Positions 11,041 through 22,914 of a DNA stretch of 64,000 bases are shown in pieces. Under the pieces are notes generated by a model. That model saw only the letters and a list, made by a program, of their open reading frames with translations, searched no databases and had not been told where the DNA came from. Source of the DNA: Balaenoptera acutorostrata (Eukaryota > Chordata > Mammalia > Artiodactyla > Balaenopteridae); assembly GCF_949987535.1 (NCBI RefSeq), contig NC_080075.1, positions 55,607,636 through 55,671,635 on the forward strand. The letters are read 5' to 3'. Each line of letters begins with the position of its first letter. The first letter of the stretch is position 1. A program made the translations under genes and the position numbers.

Positions 11041-11300
11041 TCGAGCTCGCGGGGCCGCCAGCCCACTTTAAAAACTCCGGCGGCCTGCGGGGGGGGTAGG
11101 GAGGGCGCGAGGGGCGCGGGCGCAGCGGGCGGGGGCGGGCGCGCGCCGGAGGGCCCCGCCCCCGCGCGCCCCGCCCCGTCCCGCCCGCGCCGCGCGCCCG
11201 GGCAGCCCACGGCGTCCCGGCCAATAGGGAAGCGCGGCCGCAGCCTCTGCCCTGACCCCGGCCCGCCCCACTGCCCCCGCGCTCCGCTCGATTGCGGCCC
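11041..11300 (-). promoter_or_regulatory. EPAS1 core and proximal promoter
   Basis: Upstream of exon 1 on the minus strand there is a TTTTTAAAG TATA-like box (TTTAAA at 11068-11073). About 25-30 bp below it would place the cap site near 11040. Immediately upstream is a G/C-skewed run at 11089-11114 on the plus strand, with four G tracts and short loops that could form a G-quadruplex. It is followed by dense GC boxes of the Sp1 type (CCCCGCCCC and related) at about 11155-11195. A CCAAT motif lies at 11221-11225 on the plus strand. Together these suggest a CpG-island promoter with a focused start. Factor binding is inferred from motifs only. Confidence 0.7.
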
Positions 11301-12439
11301 GCCCGCCCGGCTTCCGCCCTCTGCGGTTCCAGAAGTTGTTTATGAGGTCTGCGGGGTGGCGGGGAGCTAAGAGGGACTCCGCACCGGGGAGGTGCACCTT
11401 AAGTGGGGCTAGGCGGCAGCGAGGAGTCGGTCTCCGGGAGCGCTGCAGGAGCGAGAGTATTCCCGTGCGCCGGCGTCCTCCCACCTCTGCCCTGCCCTGG
11501 GATCAGGGCAAAACCGCGAGCGCCGAGGGTCCCGCGCTTCGCAGAGCCGCTCGGCGGTGCCGCGCTCCCGCGTCCTTCGCCTCGCTGCGTGTCCCATTGG
11601 GCCCGGTGACGGTAATTCCGAGGGCCCCAGCGGCTGCACTCTCGGCCTGGGCGATGCGCTTATTTTTCCGGCAGAACGCAGCTGGCTTTGCCATCCGGAA
11701 AGAGAGAGGCTGGGAGACGGATCCCCTGCGCCTTTGGGTCCGCGGGAAACAGTGCAGTGAAATTGAGCTAGTGCTGCCTCTGCTCTTCTCTTCCTTCAGC
11801 TGGCACGTCGGTTGCTTGCTGGGTTGTGCTGAGCTAGCGGGGTTGCGGGAGAGGAGGTCCTTCGAGCGGTCTGGCTTGCCGCATCCTGCTGCCAACACCT
11901 GGCCACCACCGCGCGGGTCCGGGCCGGTTCAGAATTGGAGAAGGCAGTCTGGCTTTACAATGTGATCTTGGGATAAGAGTTGACAGCGTGTCCTCAAATC
12001 GCAGAATTTCAGGGCTGCCCAGTGTATTTCCACGTTCCGATTGAAGTCCTGGTAAGGGACTGCAGGTGTTGGGTGTGGGGAGATCGTAGAGATCCAGGGG
12101 CAGGCCGTTAGAGCGCAGGGATTTTTCCAGCTGCTCTTTAAGCGCTGTTCTGGACCCGCGCCCGCTAGGGAGCCTCTGCTCTGTCCTTCGCTGAGCTGCT
12201 CTCCCAAGAATCCCACCCTATTCCCTACCTACATGGCGCCGATCCAGCAAGGATATTTCTGGAAGGGACCGGGGGCTCTTAATCTTTGAAGCTCATTTGA
12301 GAAGGTCCCTGCAGGCTTCACAGGTATGAGTTGAAGAGAAGAGAAAGCATGGGTGGCACCCTGAGACCCTAAGCCTTGCTGTTCCTTTTCCCCCCTTAGT
12401 TTCCCCACATTTTATATAAAAATAATCTGCGTAATGAAC

Positions 12440-12735
12440 CTTCAGAACTGTTTTACTAAGTGAAATAAGCCAGTCACAAAAAGACAAACATCGTGTGATT
12501 CCACTCTTGAAGTTTCTAAACTAGTCAGATTCATAGAAAACAAACAAAAAAACTAGAAGGGGGTGGGGTGAGGGATTCGTGTTTAATAGGCATAGAGTTT
12601 GTGTTCTGCAAGATGAGAAAGTTCTAGACAATGAACAATGTGAACATATTTAACAATACTGAACTGTACGCTTAAAAATGGTCAAGGTGGTAAATTTATG
12701 CTTTTTTTAAACCATAATACAAAAATAAATGTCAA
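12440..12735 (+). mobile_element. Old L1M 3' end fragment
   Basis: The order AAGTGAAATAAGCCAGTCAC, GTGTGATTCCACT, GGGTGGGG, CTGAACTGTACGCTTAAAAATGG and GTGGTAAATTTATG matches the 3' region of mammalian-wide L1M elements. It is the transposon nearest upstream of the EPAS1 promoter, about 1.4 kb from the cap site. It is diverged and has no clear target duplication. Confidence 0.8.
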
Positions 12736-15700
12736 GAAAAAATAATATACATAAGAAGAATTGTTTTGGTATAAGTCTGTGTCACCACCAAAATACAAAA
12801 TAAACATGTGTTTTTCCCTTGCATCCTGTAAGAGGGGTGGAGATATTTTTCAGGAGCTTTTGGAAGGCACTGGAAAGCAGAATAAGGATAGGCGAAAAAA
12901 GCAGCGGAGAACTGAGGGACCAGGCACATTTTCTCATTTTCCTAGGGTTGCTGAGCACTGTGCACACAGACTTTGAAACCAAATATCAGGCCTGACAGTT
13001 AAGAAATTCAAACAAAAATTGCAAATCCCTCTAGGGAACCATTTCTTGGTGCCAGTGGGATTCAGGAATGGGTTGATTTTGTATAGGGCTTCTCCAGCCA
13101 GCCAATCCTAATGGACACATTTACTTGTCTTAATGCAGAATTCAAATTTGTGAGACACAGTTCTCTATTAATTAGCAATAAGCTTACTCACCTCCCTTGG
13201 GACTGGAGTGGGAGAAGAAACAGGTGCTTTGATGGCTTTCAGGTGCCGAAGGCCATGCACTGCCAGAGCAAGGAGAAACCTCTGAGTCCTCAGCTGTGCT
13301 TGCCAGTCACAAAGCAACACCTCCAAACCAAAGAGAACATTTTAGCAAGGTTGAGCTTATGAAATTAACTTCTTAGGTGTTAAAAAAAAAAAAAAAAGTG
13401 GAAAGGTAAAGTGTCAGTCAAGAACACATCAACCCTATTAACATAGATCCTTCTCATGGCCAGCCTGCCCATGTTTCTAATCGGGACTTTTGCCCTCTAA
13501 GTGAAAGGTCCCGAGCTAAAGTAAACAACCACGCAGATTTTGTGGAAATCCCAGTGAGTAACTTTGAAGAATCTGGGATTTTGGCAGTGAGAGTTTCGCT
13601 AAAAGCCTATATAATTCTCAGAAGGATTGGAGCCAGCAGAGCTGAGGGGCCCAATGACCTCTTAAGATTTCTTCTAGGATTCAGTTCAACAACCTTTGCA
13701 GGAAGGAGCTGAGAGTGTAAACCAGATGCAGGCTTGTGGCTAGAGTGTCCCATCTTACTTTTTAAAGCCCATGGAGAACTAAAGGAGAAAAGCTTTAAAA
13801 GATGATGGCAGGGAGAGATGGATCCCAGGATTTAGTGTCTCTAGAGACCTTGATGTTTTGGCCACAGAGGGCAGCAGAGGGCACTGCTAGGCAAAGCACC
13901 CAAGCTGCTTAAAATGGGAGCAAACTGCCCATCTCTCAGCAAATCTTCCCACCTTCTCCCAACTATAGACCGAACTGCTTGGTGACAAAGGCTGTGGCAG
14001 CAGGGAAACACCCATCTTGTTTTAACAAGGAACAAGACTGGGTCTCTAGCTTCCTCTCCTCTATAGAGCACACCCCTAGGAGGATGGGATAGACACAAGG
14101 AGTTAAGTTACAAACTTGATAGATAGCAGGCACCTGGGATGCAGTGTGCAGATGGAAGAAATAAGACCTCAGTAATCCGTTAAAGTAACAGTATGGTCCA
14201 GGATGTGGCTGGAAATTATGTTGGAATGGTGGGATCTCCCAGGAGAAGAGATATTGGAAGGCTGGGCTATTTCTTTAGTATTTTACAACTTTCAGTGTGT
14301 TATCATATATCAGGGCTGAAACTCAGGCGAGGCAAGAGAGGCTCTCAGAGTCATGCAAGACCCCGCACTAGTCCTGGTGCTACCAGGTATGTTGTGCTAC
14401 CAGGTATGTTATCTCAAGAATTACCCATCTGGCCCTCATCTGACCATTTAGTTGTTTGGGGGTTGGGAGAGCCTGCAGGCTTGGGAGCAGAGATGGGAGG
14501 AAGGGCAATCACAGAGGCCAGGGCTCTTTCTCTGTTGAAATAACACTTGAAATAACAAGTAACACTTGCATGTTATTCCCTCCAAACAAAACCAACTCTT
14601 AAGTTGTGACTTTACAAAAATCTGTCCTCACACTTCCCGTCACTGAACTCCAGCACCAGAAAACCATACCCTACCCCTCCCGTGTCTGGCTTCAGGCCAA
14701 AGCTATGGGATAGTTCACACAGACATATGCCGTATCTAACATTAAATGTTGTGACTTTTGACACCCCCAATCCAGAATCTGTCATCTTTCAAAAAGAGTT
14801 CTGTGATTTTTATGGAGGAAAGGGTCAAGCTTTTATTCCTACTTGAATTCCTAAGCGCTTATTGATAAGAAGGATCCAGTTTTAAAGAACCACAGATTCC
14901 CCAACACCTCAAGTCTGGATAATCAATGACTTAGAGACTAATGGCTTCCATTTCTAGGTCTAGGGATGAGGTTTTGCCCATGAAAGGTCCTGTCTGTCTA
15001 TCATGCTGTCCTTAAACTAGTAGCAAAGGAGTCATTGGTCCATGGCTACCATGTATCCTGCTTCAGGGCATCAATCTGGTGGAAGAGGAAGAGCCAGTGG
15101 TTCCCTTCCCTCCAGGAGGGGACAGTCTATTTGTGCACACCCTGCATTTCCAGATAATGAGACACACATTTACTCACTTTTCAAGGCTTCTGAAATCAAT
15201 AAGGATCTTTTAATGCAGTAATGATTCCCGTTTTCTCCCCAAAACGATTTTTAAATTGATATATACAATTTATATATTCTTAAATTTTTTTTAATACAAG
15301 AATTGAGAGAAAAATCATAGAGTCTAAACAATAAGTGCTGTAAGAATTTGGTGATGGAGGGTGGGAGGGTAGAGAGACTGAGTGAAAAGGTAGAAAAATC
15401 TAGAGTCCCAGCCATGGAAGCAGCTAGGGCCCAGAGAAGCCCCACCTAGACTGGCCCATCTGCCAGGCTGGTGGGTGCCATCGCCAGGGTGGTAAAATCA
15501 CACACATGTGGGAGGAACGGCCGATAGAAAGGACACACCAGCCCCACCTCAGAGAGAAAAAGGCACAAGCAGAAATGAAGGTGCTACTGTCACTAAAAAT
15601 GATGATATTGGTCGCCAAAGAGCACTACCCTGGAGCCTGCATAACTAAGAATGACACAGAATGGGGGTCAGAGGCACCCTCCCCACTCCTGTAGTGTGGC

Positions 15701-16884
15701 TTTGGCCTATCACCGGGTGTTAAAATGGGACTTTTTCTAGCTCAGTTTCAACTGAGGCCCCAAGACAAGAGGAACCAACTCCCCTTCCTTCCAAAATACA
15801 GAACCGGAGAAAGAGCTTTCTGAAGATGGTTTTGCATGCTTTAGCCAATGCTTACCTCAAGGGAGCGCCTGGATTGATATGGATGAGGACTAGACGTTGG
15901 GTCTTGAGGGTAGAGTTGTCAATGTCATGGAATTCCCCCTTCCCGTACCACGGAGGAAAGCAGGACCCTCCTGACCACTCTCTCCAGGTCTAGTGACTGG
16001 GGCTTCCTGGAGACCATGTACTGAGGTTGATACCTGTCCCCTAGAGCTTGAGGGACACAGGGGATTGCCTATGGGTGAGAGGCTGGCCGAAGTGGCTTGT
16101 TGCAGCCAGGGGGAGGGCTGGGTTCGGAAGTTCCTCCCTCTCACCTACATCACGGCGATGGTGCATGTTGCAGGTTGGATTCCCTGGAAGCCAGCGTGAG
16201 GGGGAGGTGAGCATAGAGGGAGGTTTACTAGGGAGTGGTCTTGGAATCAGCACCTGTGGGAGGAAAGGGAAGGAAGCAGAACTGGGCAGAGGGAGAAGTG
16301 GAGCCTCAACAAAGACCTCATCCAATCCCCGCCCCCAGGAACCTCTGAAGCTGGAATGGCCCTTCACAGTTGCCCCACAGTGAGTTGGAGGGGCTAGGAC
16401 TTTATACCTCTGCACTGATCAGCCGTTGGTGCTGGCTGCCCTTGGGGAAGAGGTATGACCTTGGGCAACAGCACCTGGGGGAGTATGCCCTTCATTTCTG
16501 AAGGGGGATCTGGGCAGCCATCACTAGGTCTATTACCTTGCCCAGTGTTTACAGATTGGATGTGGAATCCACAGGCTTAACCATCTAGAATTTTAAGGAG
16601 GATACTGTCCAGATGCACTTCTTCAAGTAGATCTCAGCAGAAGAAAGTGGAAGTGCCACTGGAGGAAGAAACTCTGGGAAGATCACAAGTGGCCAGCTGC
16701 AGGAGCCATGAGGGCTGCAATTGGAGGGGACCATCGGGGAATATCCAGCAAAGATGACGAAAGGGGAACAGCTGCCACAGGGAATTACACCCATGTTAGT
16801 TAAAAAAAAAAAAAAAAGACCTTTCCTACTCTTTACTTTTCCTCCCTCCTATACTAGAGAGACAAAGGTAAGGTAGTAGGGGGA
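12736..16884. other. Repeat-poor upstream DNA, no gene seen
   Basis: No exon, RNA gene or confident transposon was recognised. There are short poly-A runs at 13381-13396 and 16801-16817. Open frames (for example 14193-14543 plus, 16041-16415 minus) lack family features. It lies 1.7-5.8 kb upstream of EPAS1 in the part of the window with the fewest repeats. Confidence 0.55.
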
Positions 16885-16990
16885 TGGGAGTAAATGTGCC
16901 AGGTGAGGAATATCTTAGTATCCTCAGTACCTAGCAGGGCACCTGGCATAAAATGGGCACTCAGTAAATGCTGACCAAATGAATACATGA
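16885..16990 (+). mobile_element. MIR SINE 3' fragment
   Basis: CCTCAGTACCTAGCAGGGCACCTGGCATAAAATGGGCACTCAGTAAATGCTGA matches the MIR 3' end in pattern (gtgcctggcacatagtaagtgctcaataaatg). It is ancient and truncated at both ends. Confidence 0.75.
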
Positions 16991-18214
16991 ATGTATGAAC
17001 GGACAAACGAATGAATCTATTAAGTCAAGATTCTACGTTGCAAGCAACAGACACCATCTATCCTCTGTCCACACAGGCTTCCAGGCTGAAGGAGGTCTGA
17101 GTTGAGGAGGACAGAGCTTTAACTTGGGATGAAGCTTGGAGTTTTTATTATTACACTGGACTTAGACAATTATTTAGTACGAGCAAAGGAATTTCCATTT
17201 TTACTGCTTAAGAGTGACTGGAAAAGTCTTCGGACCTAAAGGAGGTTTTACTCAAAATAGGAACTAAATAGTCCATCAGAAGTTTAATGGAAGAAAATAA
17301 TAATGTCACCTTGTAATTGTACCATACAAATCCCACTTGTTCAACATAACTGTTTTAGGGGTCTTTGGGTCCCTTCAAAGCTGTGCATGTGGATGACATC
17401 AAAAGCCACAGTAATGTTGGAGACACATTGGAAGGGAGTCAAGAGGTGGCCCAGAAAAAGAAAGTGGGCCCAGGAGGCAGTGGCAAAGGTACTGACCCAA
17501 TTTTGAAGGAGGACTTAACTATGGAAATCACAGGAAGTGCTGTAGAAGGCTAGGAAGAAAATGGCAGCAACAGAGAGAACTTGTGGGAAATGCTCCAGGG
17601 ACTCCCAGAAATAAGTGATAGGGAGGGACATCTTAAAGCAAGAGTCAGCCAAGCGGGGCAAACAGAAGCCAGAGTTAGCCAAATGCACCACACATTTTCT
17701 TAATTCATTCATGGTAATGGACATTCTTCTTTCTTCTTAGCCCCTTGGCATCTAAACCTTAGCATCTTTCTATGTTTGGGGAGTTCCTCATTTACCTTGT
17801 GAAGCAAAGCCTGCCTTTCACTATAGAAAGTAAAAATGCCAGATGCCCTAGGCCTCCCTGGAACTCAGGATATGGACATGAGACTCAGGTTCTTTGAATC
17901 AGACACATCCACCCAGACTTTGAATCTAGTGGTTGAGGGAAGCAGGCACCTTTGCAAAGTGGGTGCCACCTTGGTGACAGCATCTTGATGCTAGCAGTGC
18001 TGGCATCAGCATCCAGAGTCATGAGTTCGTGCAAACTACAGTCATCTGCAGTGGCAACTATGGTTCCAGTTTGAGGCTTTGTTTCTGGTGGCTGAACCTC
18101 TGAGGCTGGCTCTCCAACCCTCCCAGAGATTTTGTGAGGTACCCAGAACTTTTTAATGAACCATTTCTCCTCAGATTAACTAGAGATCATTTCTGTTACT
18201 TGCAGCTAAAAATC
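16991..18214. other. Upstream DNA without recognised features
   Basis: An open frame at 17365-17553 (plus) is Lys/Gly/Ser-rich but has no recognisable family, conserved start context or splice signals that I can support. No transposon was recognised. Confidence 0.5.
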
Positions 18215-18378
18215 TTGTCTGATGTACTCATTCATTCATTCACTTATTCATTCATATGCAGTATTTACTTGATCAGCATCTCTTGACTGCTCACTGTATG
18301 CCAGGCACCCTGCTAGGCACTGGTAATACCAAGAGCAAAGAGACATATTCCATTCCTCAAGGAACCGACAGTCTGGTA
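18215..18378 (-). mobile_element. L2 LINE 3' end fragment, minus strand
   Basis: ATTCATTCATTC repeats followed by CTCACTGTATGCCAGGCACC and CTAGGCACTGGTAATACC form the reverse complement of the L2 3' terminus. It is an ancient CR1-clade LINE relic. Confidence 0.8.
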
Positions 18379-18850
18379 TGAGTTCCTTGAACAACTAATT
18401 TTCTATCTCTGGGCCTCAGTTTCCTTTTCTTTAAAGTGAGAGGGGGGCTTCCCTGGTAGCTCAGTGGTTAAGAATCCACCTGCTAATGCAGGGGACAAAG
18501 GTTCGAGCCTTGGTCTGGGAAGATCCCACATGCCGCGGAGCAACTAAGCCTGTGCACCACAGCTACTGAGCCTGTGCTCTAGAGCCCACGAGCCACAACT
18601 ATTGAGCCCGTGTGCCACAACTACTGAAGCCCACGCTCATAGAGCCCGTGCTCCGCACCAAGAGAAGCCACCACAGTGAGAAGCCCGCGCACCTCAACGA
18701 ACAGTAGCCCCTGCTCGCCTCAACTAGAGAAAGCCTGTGTGCAGCAACGAAGACCCAGTGCAGCCAAAAAAAAAAAAATGAATAAATAAAATAAGTTAAT
18801 AAAGTGAGAGGGCTGGATCTTTAGAATTCTTTAAGCTCTGCCATTTGATA
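18379..18850 (+). mobile_element. MIR fragment interrupted by a CHR SINE
   Basis: TTTCTATCTCTGGGCCTCAG then TTTCCTTTTCTTTAAAGTGAG is a MIR core read on the plus strand. A SINE at 18445-18800 interrupts it, and the MIR-like text resumes at the second AAAGTGAGAGGG. Confidence 0.6.
18445..18800 (+). mobile_element. CHR-type SINE, copy 2 (older, longer body)
   Basis: The head GGGCTTCCCTGGTAGCTCAG and B box GGTTCGAGCCTTGG are present. The body has repeated CCACAACTA-TTGAG-type units, unlike the other six copies. The 12-bp target duplication AAAGTGAGAGGG is at 18433-18444 and 18801-18812. The greater divergence and ruminant-like body suggest an older insertion. Confidence 0.93.
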
Positions 18851-20389
18851 GTCTACGCATCACTGAATTACATGGTGGTCTCTGCCCCATTAGCCTAGGC
18901 TGGCAGAGATGTGAGGCCATCTCTGGGCTGCTTAGGGTCAGGCCATAGACTGTATCCTCGGGGCTTCCATTTCCTACATGGGAAGATAACCATTCTGGGC
19001 ATCTTGTCTAGGCAGATGCTCTGCTAAAATGTGAGTTGGCAGGAGTTGGTCTCCAGCATCTTCTTGCCTCACATCCTCTTGATCTCCTTGTCCTCTGCCA
19101 TCCTCAGAGCACTCCTGTGGCAGACAATGGAGCACCAGCAATGTCTATGAGGGAGCTTAGACACAGAGAGATCATAGTTACGTCTGGCCCACTCTCCAGG
19201 TTTAAATCTCAGAAAAGGAAAATGGGAGGAAAGGGCCTCACAACCTCAGAAATGGCTTTCCTTCCAAGTCATCATCATGTGTTCCCAGCAAACCCGCTGC
19301 AGATCCAAGAAGTAGTTAGAGATAGCAAGAGACAACCGAGGCTTTGGACCTAAGCTAACTGAGAAGGATAGTTACGTGGCATTTAAGGGATCTGGACGCT
19401 GCAGGAGTTTGATTTTGAAATATATTAATACACAAAGAATGAGGGAAATTTTTGCCCCTTCATGATTTCCAGTGGCTGTGCAAAGGCCTTTTCTATCTGC
19501 ATGATTCTGGGGTCTGGAGTTGGGTCCTTCTGTAGTGTTGGTGTTAGAGGGGAGAACTTCAGGGGCACCTTCTAAAGCACACATTAACATGCCCCCCAAA
19601 TACACTCGCACGTACACACATATACATGCACGTGTACCTCCCCAGGTGCCAAGCCAAGAAATAAGTTCTCCATACAGACCTCATTTTAAACGTTTCATTT
19701 CTCTCTAGTGCATACCTCTGTCTTTGCCCTTTGAAGAAAAGCAGGGATGCAATGCTGAGAATGTGCCTGTAAATACTTAAGATTTTAAGCTCTGAGGATT
19801 TTCTCTTGGTCTCACTCAGAAGATTGTAGTCTCTGGTGCATGAATGCTGGGGTCACAAGCCTAGCTGTGATCAATGTGCTCAGTGATCTACCCCAATAGA
19901 AGGAAGAGGAAGCACAGATGTTCTAAAGCTTTTAGACAATGTGGCTTGGCATGCCCTATCTTAATTGTTATTTTTATATCATAGCAGATTAGCCTCCTTA
20001 ATTATTCTATCTTAGGCTAAATTAAAGAGGCTCCTGATCAGATAGTAATTTATGATAGAGAGATGCCTTCTGACCTAGAAATATGCTGATGGTAAAGCTC
20101 TAAGTAAATGACTCCAAGGCAGACAGCCCAGAGTTCATTGTGTACGAGAGCATTACAAAGAGAAGCTCATCTGCCTGAGGTTTAATAATTAAGGCCAGAA
20201 TTAGAAATGTACTGGAAAGACCCATAGACAATTCCACACTGACTTTACCTGTTAAGAGTAGAAAGCGTTTTAAAAGTTTTAAAACGTAATAAAATGATAG
20301 TGTTCACAAAATGCAAGTTTCCAAATTCCCTCTTCAAATTCCATTGCACTTGAGGCATCATCCTCGTTGGCTGTGTGTATTCTAACCTC
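18851..20389. other. Upstream DNA without recognised features
   Basis: No gene or confident repeat. The AT-rich part at 19960-20320 contains no exon signals I can support. Confidence 0.5.
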
Positions 20390-20860
20390 TGTTTAATTAA
20401 TTAATCTCATTCATTCATTCACTCTTCCATGCTTCAGCATTTATTGAGCATCCAGCTCATACTCATCGATGTGGTTGAAACCTAGCTTAGAATGATGAAT
20501 AAAACACGGCCCTCCCCTCTAAAGCTCACAGTCTACTGCTGGAGACCAACTTGTAAACAGATGAAATACCACACCTAAGAAGTTAAAACCCTGTTTTTCT
20601 GGGAGTTCAGAATGGGGAATGATCCTGTCTGCCTGGTTGGGGGTGAGGGATGTTAAGGAGAGCTTCCAGAGAAGGTGACATTTTGGCTGGATCTTAAAGG
20701 GTGATGAGGAATTTGCTAGAAAGAGAAGTGGCAGGAGAGCATTCTGGGCTGAGAGTAGGGACTGAGTCCTCTCTACAGTTCTCAAAGCAAAGGGCAGGGC
20801 ATACGGAAGCAACACAAAAGACCCCTTGAGGAGGTTTAGTTATTCTTGTCCATCTGAGAT
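20390..20860 (-). mobile_element. L2 LINE fragment, minus strand
   Basis: It opens with CTCATTCATTCATTCACTC and CAGCATTTATTGAGCATCCA (reverse complement of the L2 3' end). It continues with AGAGAAGGTGACATTTTGGC and TGGATCTTAAAGGGTGATGA, and GGCAGGAGAGCATTCTGGGC follows, all in the order of the antisense L2 3' region. Confidence 0.8.
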
Positions 20861-21714
20861 TATCAGCTATTACTGGTTTTGCAGAGCACTTAGAACACAT
20901 GAATTAGTGCCTCATAGGGCCTTTGGAGGAGGACAGTGACACGTGTGCTGGTGAGGAATGGGATGGGACCCTCACCTTTTAGCCATAACATGCCAGTTTT
21001 CCCACCACGCGTTTGTTCCCAATAATTAGGTAGCCATCATGGCAGTAATGACATCAACGTACGGTGGTAAGTATTTCTCTGCAAACTCTAGGAGCATCTG
21101 TGGAACGGAGTGTGGATGCCTTGACCTGGGTAGCCCTTGGCTCAGGTTACCAGGTAACTTCTTCCAGTGCTTCGGAAGAACAGTTTATCTTTCTTGTTCA
21201 GCCCAATTTTTTACAAAACCTTCATGCCCTCTTTATACTGAAATTTTGCACAATAGGCATTAGCATCAGAGCAAAATTCCTGTGGATTCTAGAATCTCCT
21301 GAGTATGCCCCTCTAAACAAGGAGCCAATTATTACAGCCCTGACATGGGAAGGGACCCTGGTCTGTATGTGTATCCCTGGAAGTACAGACAGGTGGCTGT
21401 GGAGGCCGTAGCATCTTGGGGATGTTAAATAGGGTCAAAGGCAAATCGAACTCTTCCCCACAGTCCATCTCGACTTATTTAGGTGGAAGCAGCATGAGGA
21501 GATCCCTGGAGTTGGGAAGAGTGGATTTAGAGGGAATCCCTGGGCCCTGCAAGTTTCCACTAAATTTCTTGCACTGGGCAATCCCATCCCCCACCTGCCT
21601 TCTGTGCCTGTTCCTTTTCTTCTTCGTCTCCTTTCCTCTCCTTCCTTTCTCTTTCCTGATGAATATATCTTTTTTCTCCAGAAGATTCTATGGAGTTTAA
21701 GAGAAGGTGTCAGG
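20861..21714. other. Upstream DNA without recognised features
   Basis: No gene, RNA or repeat recognised. Open frames at 21039-21263 and 21064-21411 overlap each other and show no family features. Confidence 0.5.
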
Positions 21715-21800
21715 ACAAATGGACCCCGAACTGAATCACTTTGCTATACACTTGAAACTAACACACATTGTAAATTAACTATACCTCAATTAAAAAGAAA
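21715..21800 (+). mobile_element. L1 3' terminus, first of a stack
   Basis: TGAATCACTTTGCTATACAC, TTGAAACTAACACACATTGT and ATACCTCAATTAAAAAGAA are the last ~80 bp of an L1 3' UTR ending in an A-rich tail. Confidence 0.85.
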
Positions 21801-21990
21801 ACAACCTAAATAGATAACTAATAAGAACCTACCATACAGAACAGGGAACTCTACTCAATACTCTGTAATGACCTCTATGGGAAAATAATCTAAAAAAGAG
21901 TGGCTATATGTATATGTATGACTGATGCACTTTTCTGTACAGCAGAAACTAACATAATATTGTAAATCAACTATACTCCAATAAAAATTT
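21801..21990 (+). mobile_element. L1 3' terminus, second of a stack
   Basis: ATAGATAACTAATAAGAACC, CAGAACAGGGAACTCTACTC and CAACTATACTCCAATAAAAA are a second L1 3' UTR end in the same orientation, finishing in an A-rich tail at about 21990. Confidence 0.85.
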
Positions 21991-22585
21991 TTAAAAAAAG
22001 AAAAGATACATGCACCCCAATGTTCATTGAAGCACTACTTACAATAGCTAAGACATGGAAGCAACCTAAATGTCCATCCACAGATGACTGGATAAAGAAT
22101 ATGTGGTATATTTATACAATGGAATATTACTCAGCCATAAAAAGAATGAATTAATGCCATCTGCAGCAACATGGATGGACCTGGAGATTATCGTATTAAG
22201 TGAAGTAAACCAGACAAAGACAAATACCATATGATATCACTTATATGTGGAATCTAAAAAAAAAGATGCAAATGAACTTATATACAAAACAGAAATAGAC
22301 CCACAGACATAGAAAACAAACTTTTGGTTACCAAAGGGGAAGGGGGGGAGGGACAAATTAGTAGTCTGGGATGAACAAATACACACTACTATATGTAAAA
22401 TAGATAACCGACAAGGACCTACTGTATAGCACAGGGAACTATACACAATATTTTATAATAACCTATAGGGGAAAAGAATCTGAAAAAAATAGATACATAT
22501 GTATGTATAACTGAACCACTTTGCTGTACACCTGAAACTAATACAACGTGTAAATCAACTGTACTTCAATTAAAAATAATAAATT
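21991..22585 (+). mobile_element. L1 ORF2 end and 3' UTR, third of a stack
   Basis: The fragment contains CAATGTTCATTGAAGCACTA, CTAAATGTCCATCCACAGA and ACAATGGAATATTACTCAGC from the end of ORF2. The 3' UTR follows and ends AACTGTACTTCAATTAAAAA. It is 5'-truncated and joins the previous copy's tail directly. Confidence 0.9.
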
Positions 22586-22914
22586 GTCTTTGCATGATAG
22601 TGTGAGACTAAAAATTGATCATGCAACCTGAAATCAAGCAAAAAAAATCTTAATAATTAATGGAAAAGTTATGATCATTCCATCACCTTTAAAATTTTTT
22701 GTCAAAACATTCAAAACCCTTTTACTGTCAGTTGTAAATATATAGGGAAATAAAAAAATAGTAAAACTAATATTAATTTAGCACATTGTCACTTAAAACA
22801 ATAGAATCATCCAGAATTAAAGTGTTTTAATTCTTTGTAAAAAAAACAACAGAAAAACAATAACCTTAATCTTGCACACTAGGACACTACAAATTCTGTA
22901 CATTTAAAAACGTA
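22586..22914. other. AT-rich spacer between L1 fragments
   Basis: A-rich, low-complexity DNA with no open frame. It could be diverged L1 or local unique sequence; I cannot assign it. Confidence 0.4.

Larger units (their letters stand above)
8740..11960. promoter_or_regulatory. CpG island spanning EPAS1 promoter, exon 1 and start of intron 1
   Basis: CpG dinucleotides are dense from about 8.74 kb to 11.96 kb, with peak GC content at 11.05-11.30 kb. They fall off sharply outside, where the sequence is AT-rich and nearly CpG-free. The island covers exon 1, about 900 bp upstream and about 1.8 kb of intron 1. Long open frames in it (for example 9265-10548 on the plus strand) have low-complexity, Pro/Arg/Ser-rich translations with no recognisable domain. 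They are expected by chance in GC-rich DNA, so I do not call them genes. A CCAAT motif on the minus strand lies at 11596-11600. Confidence 0.85.
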
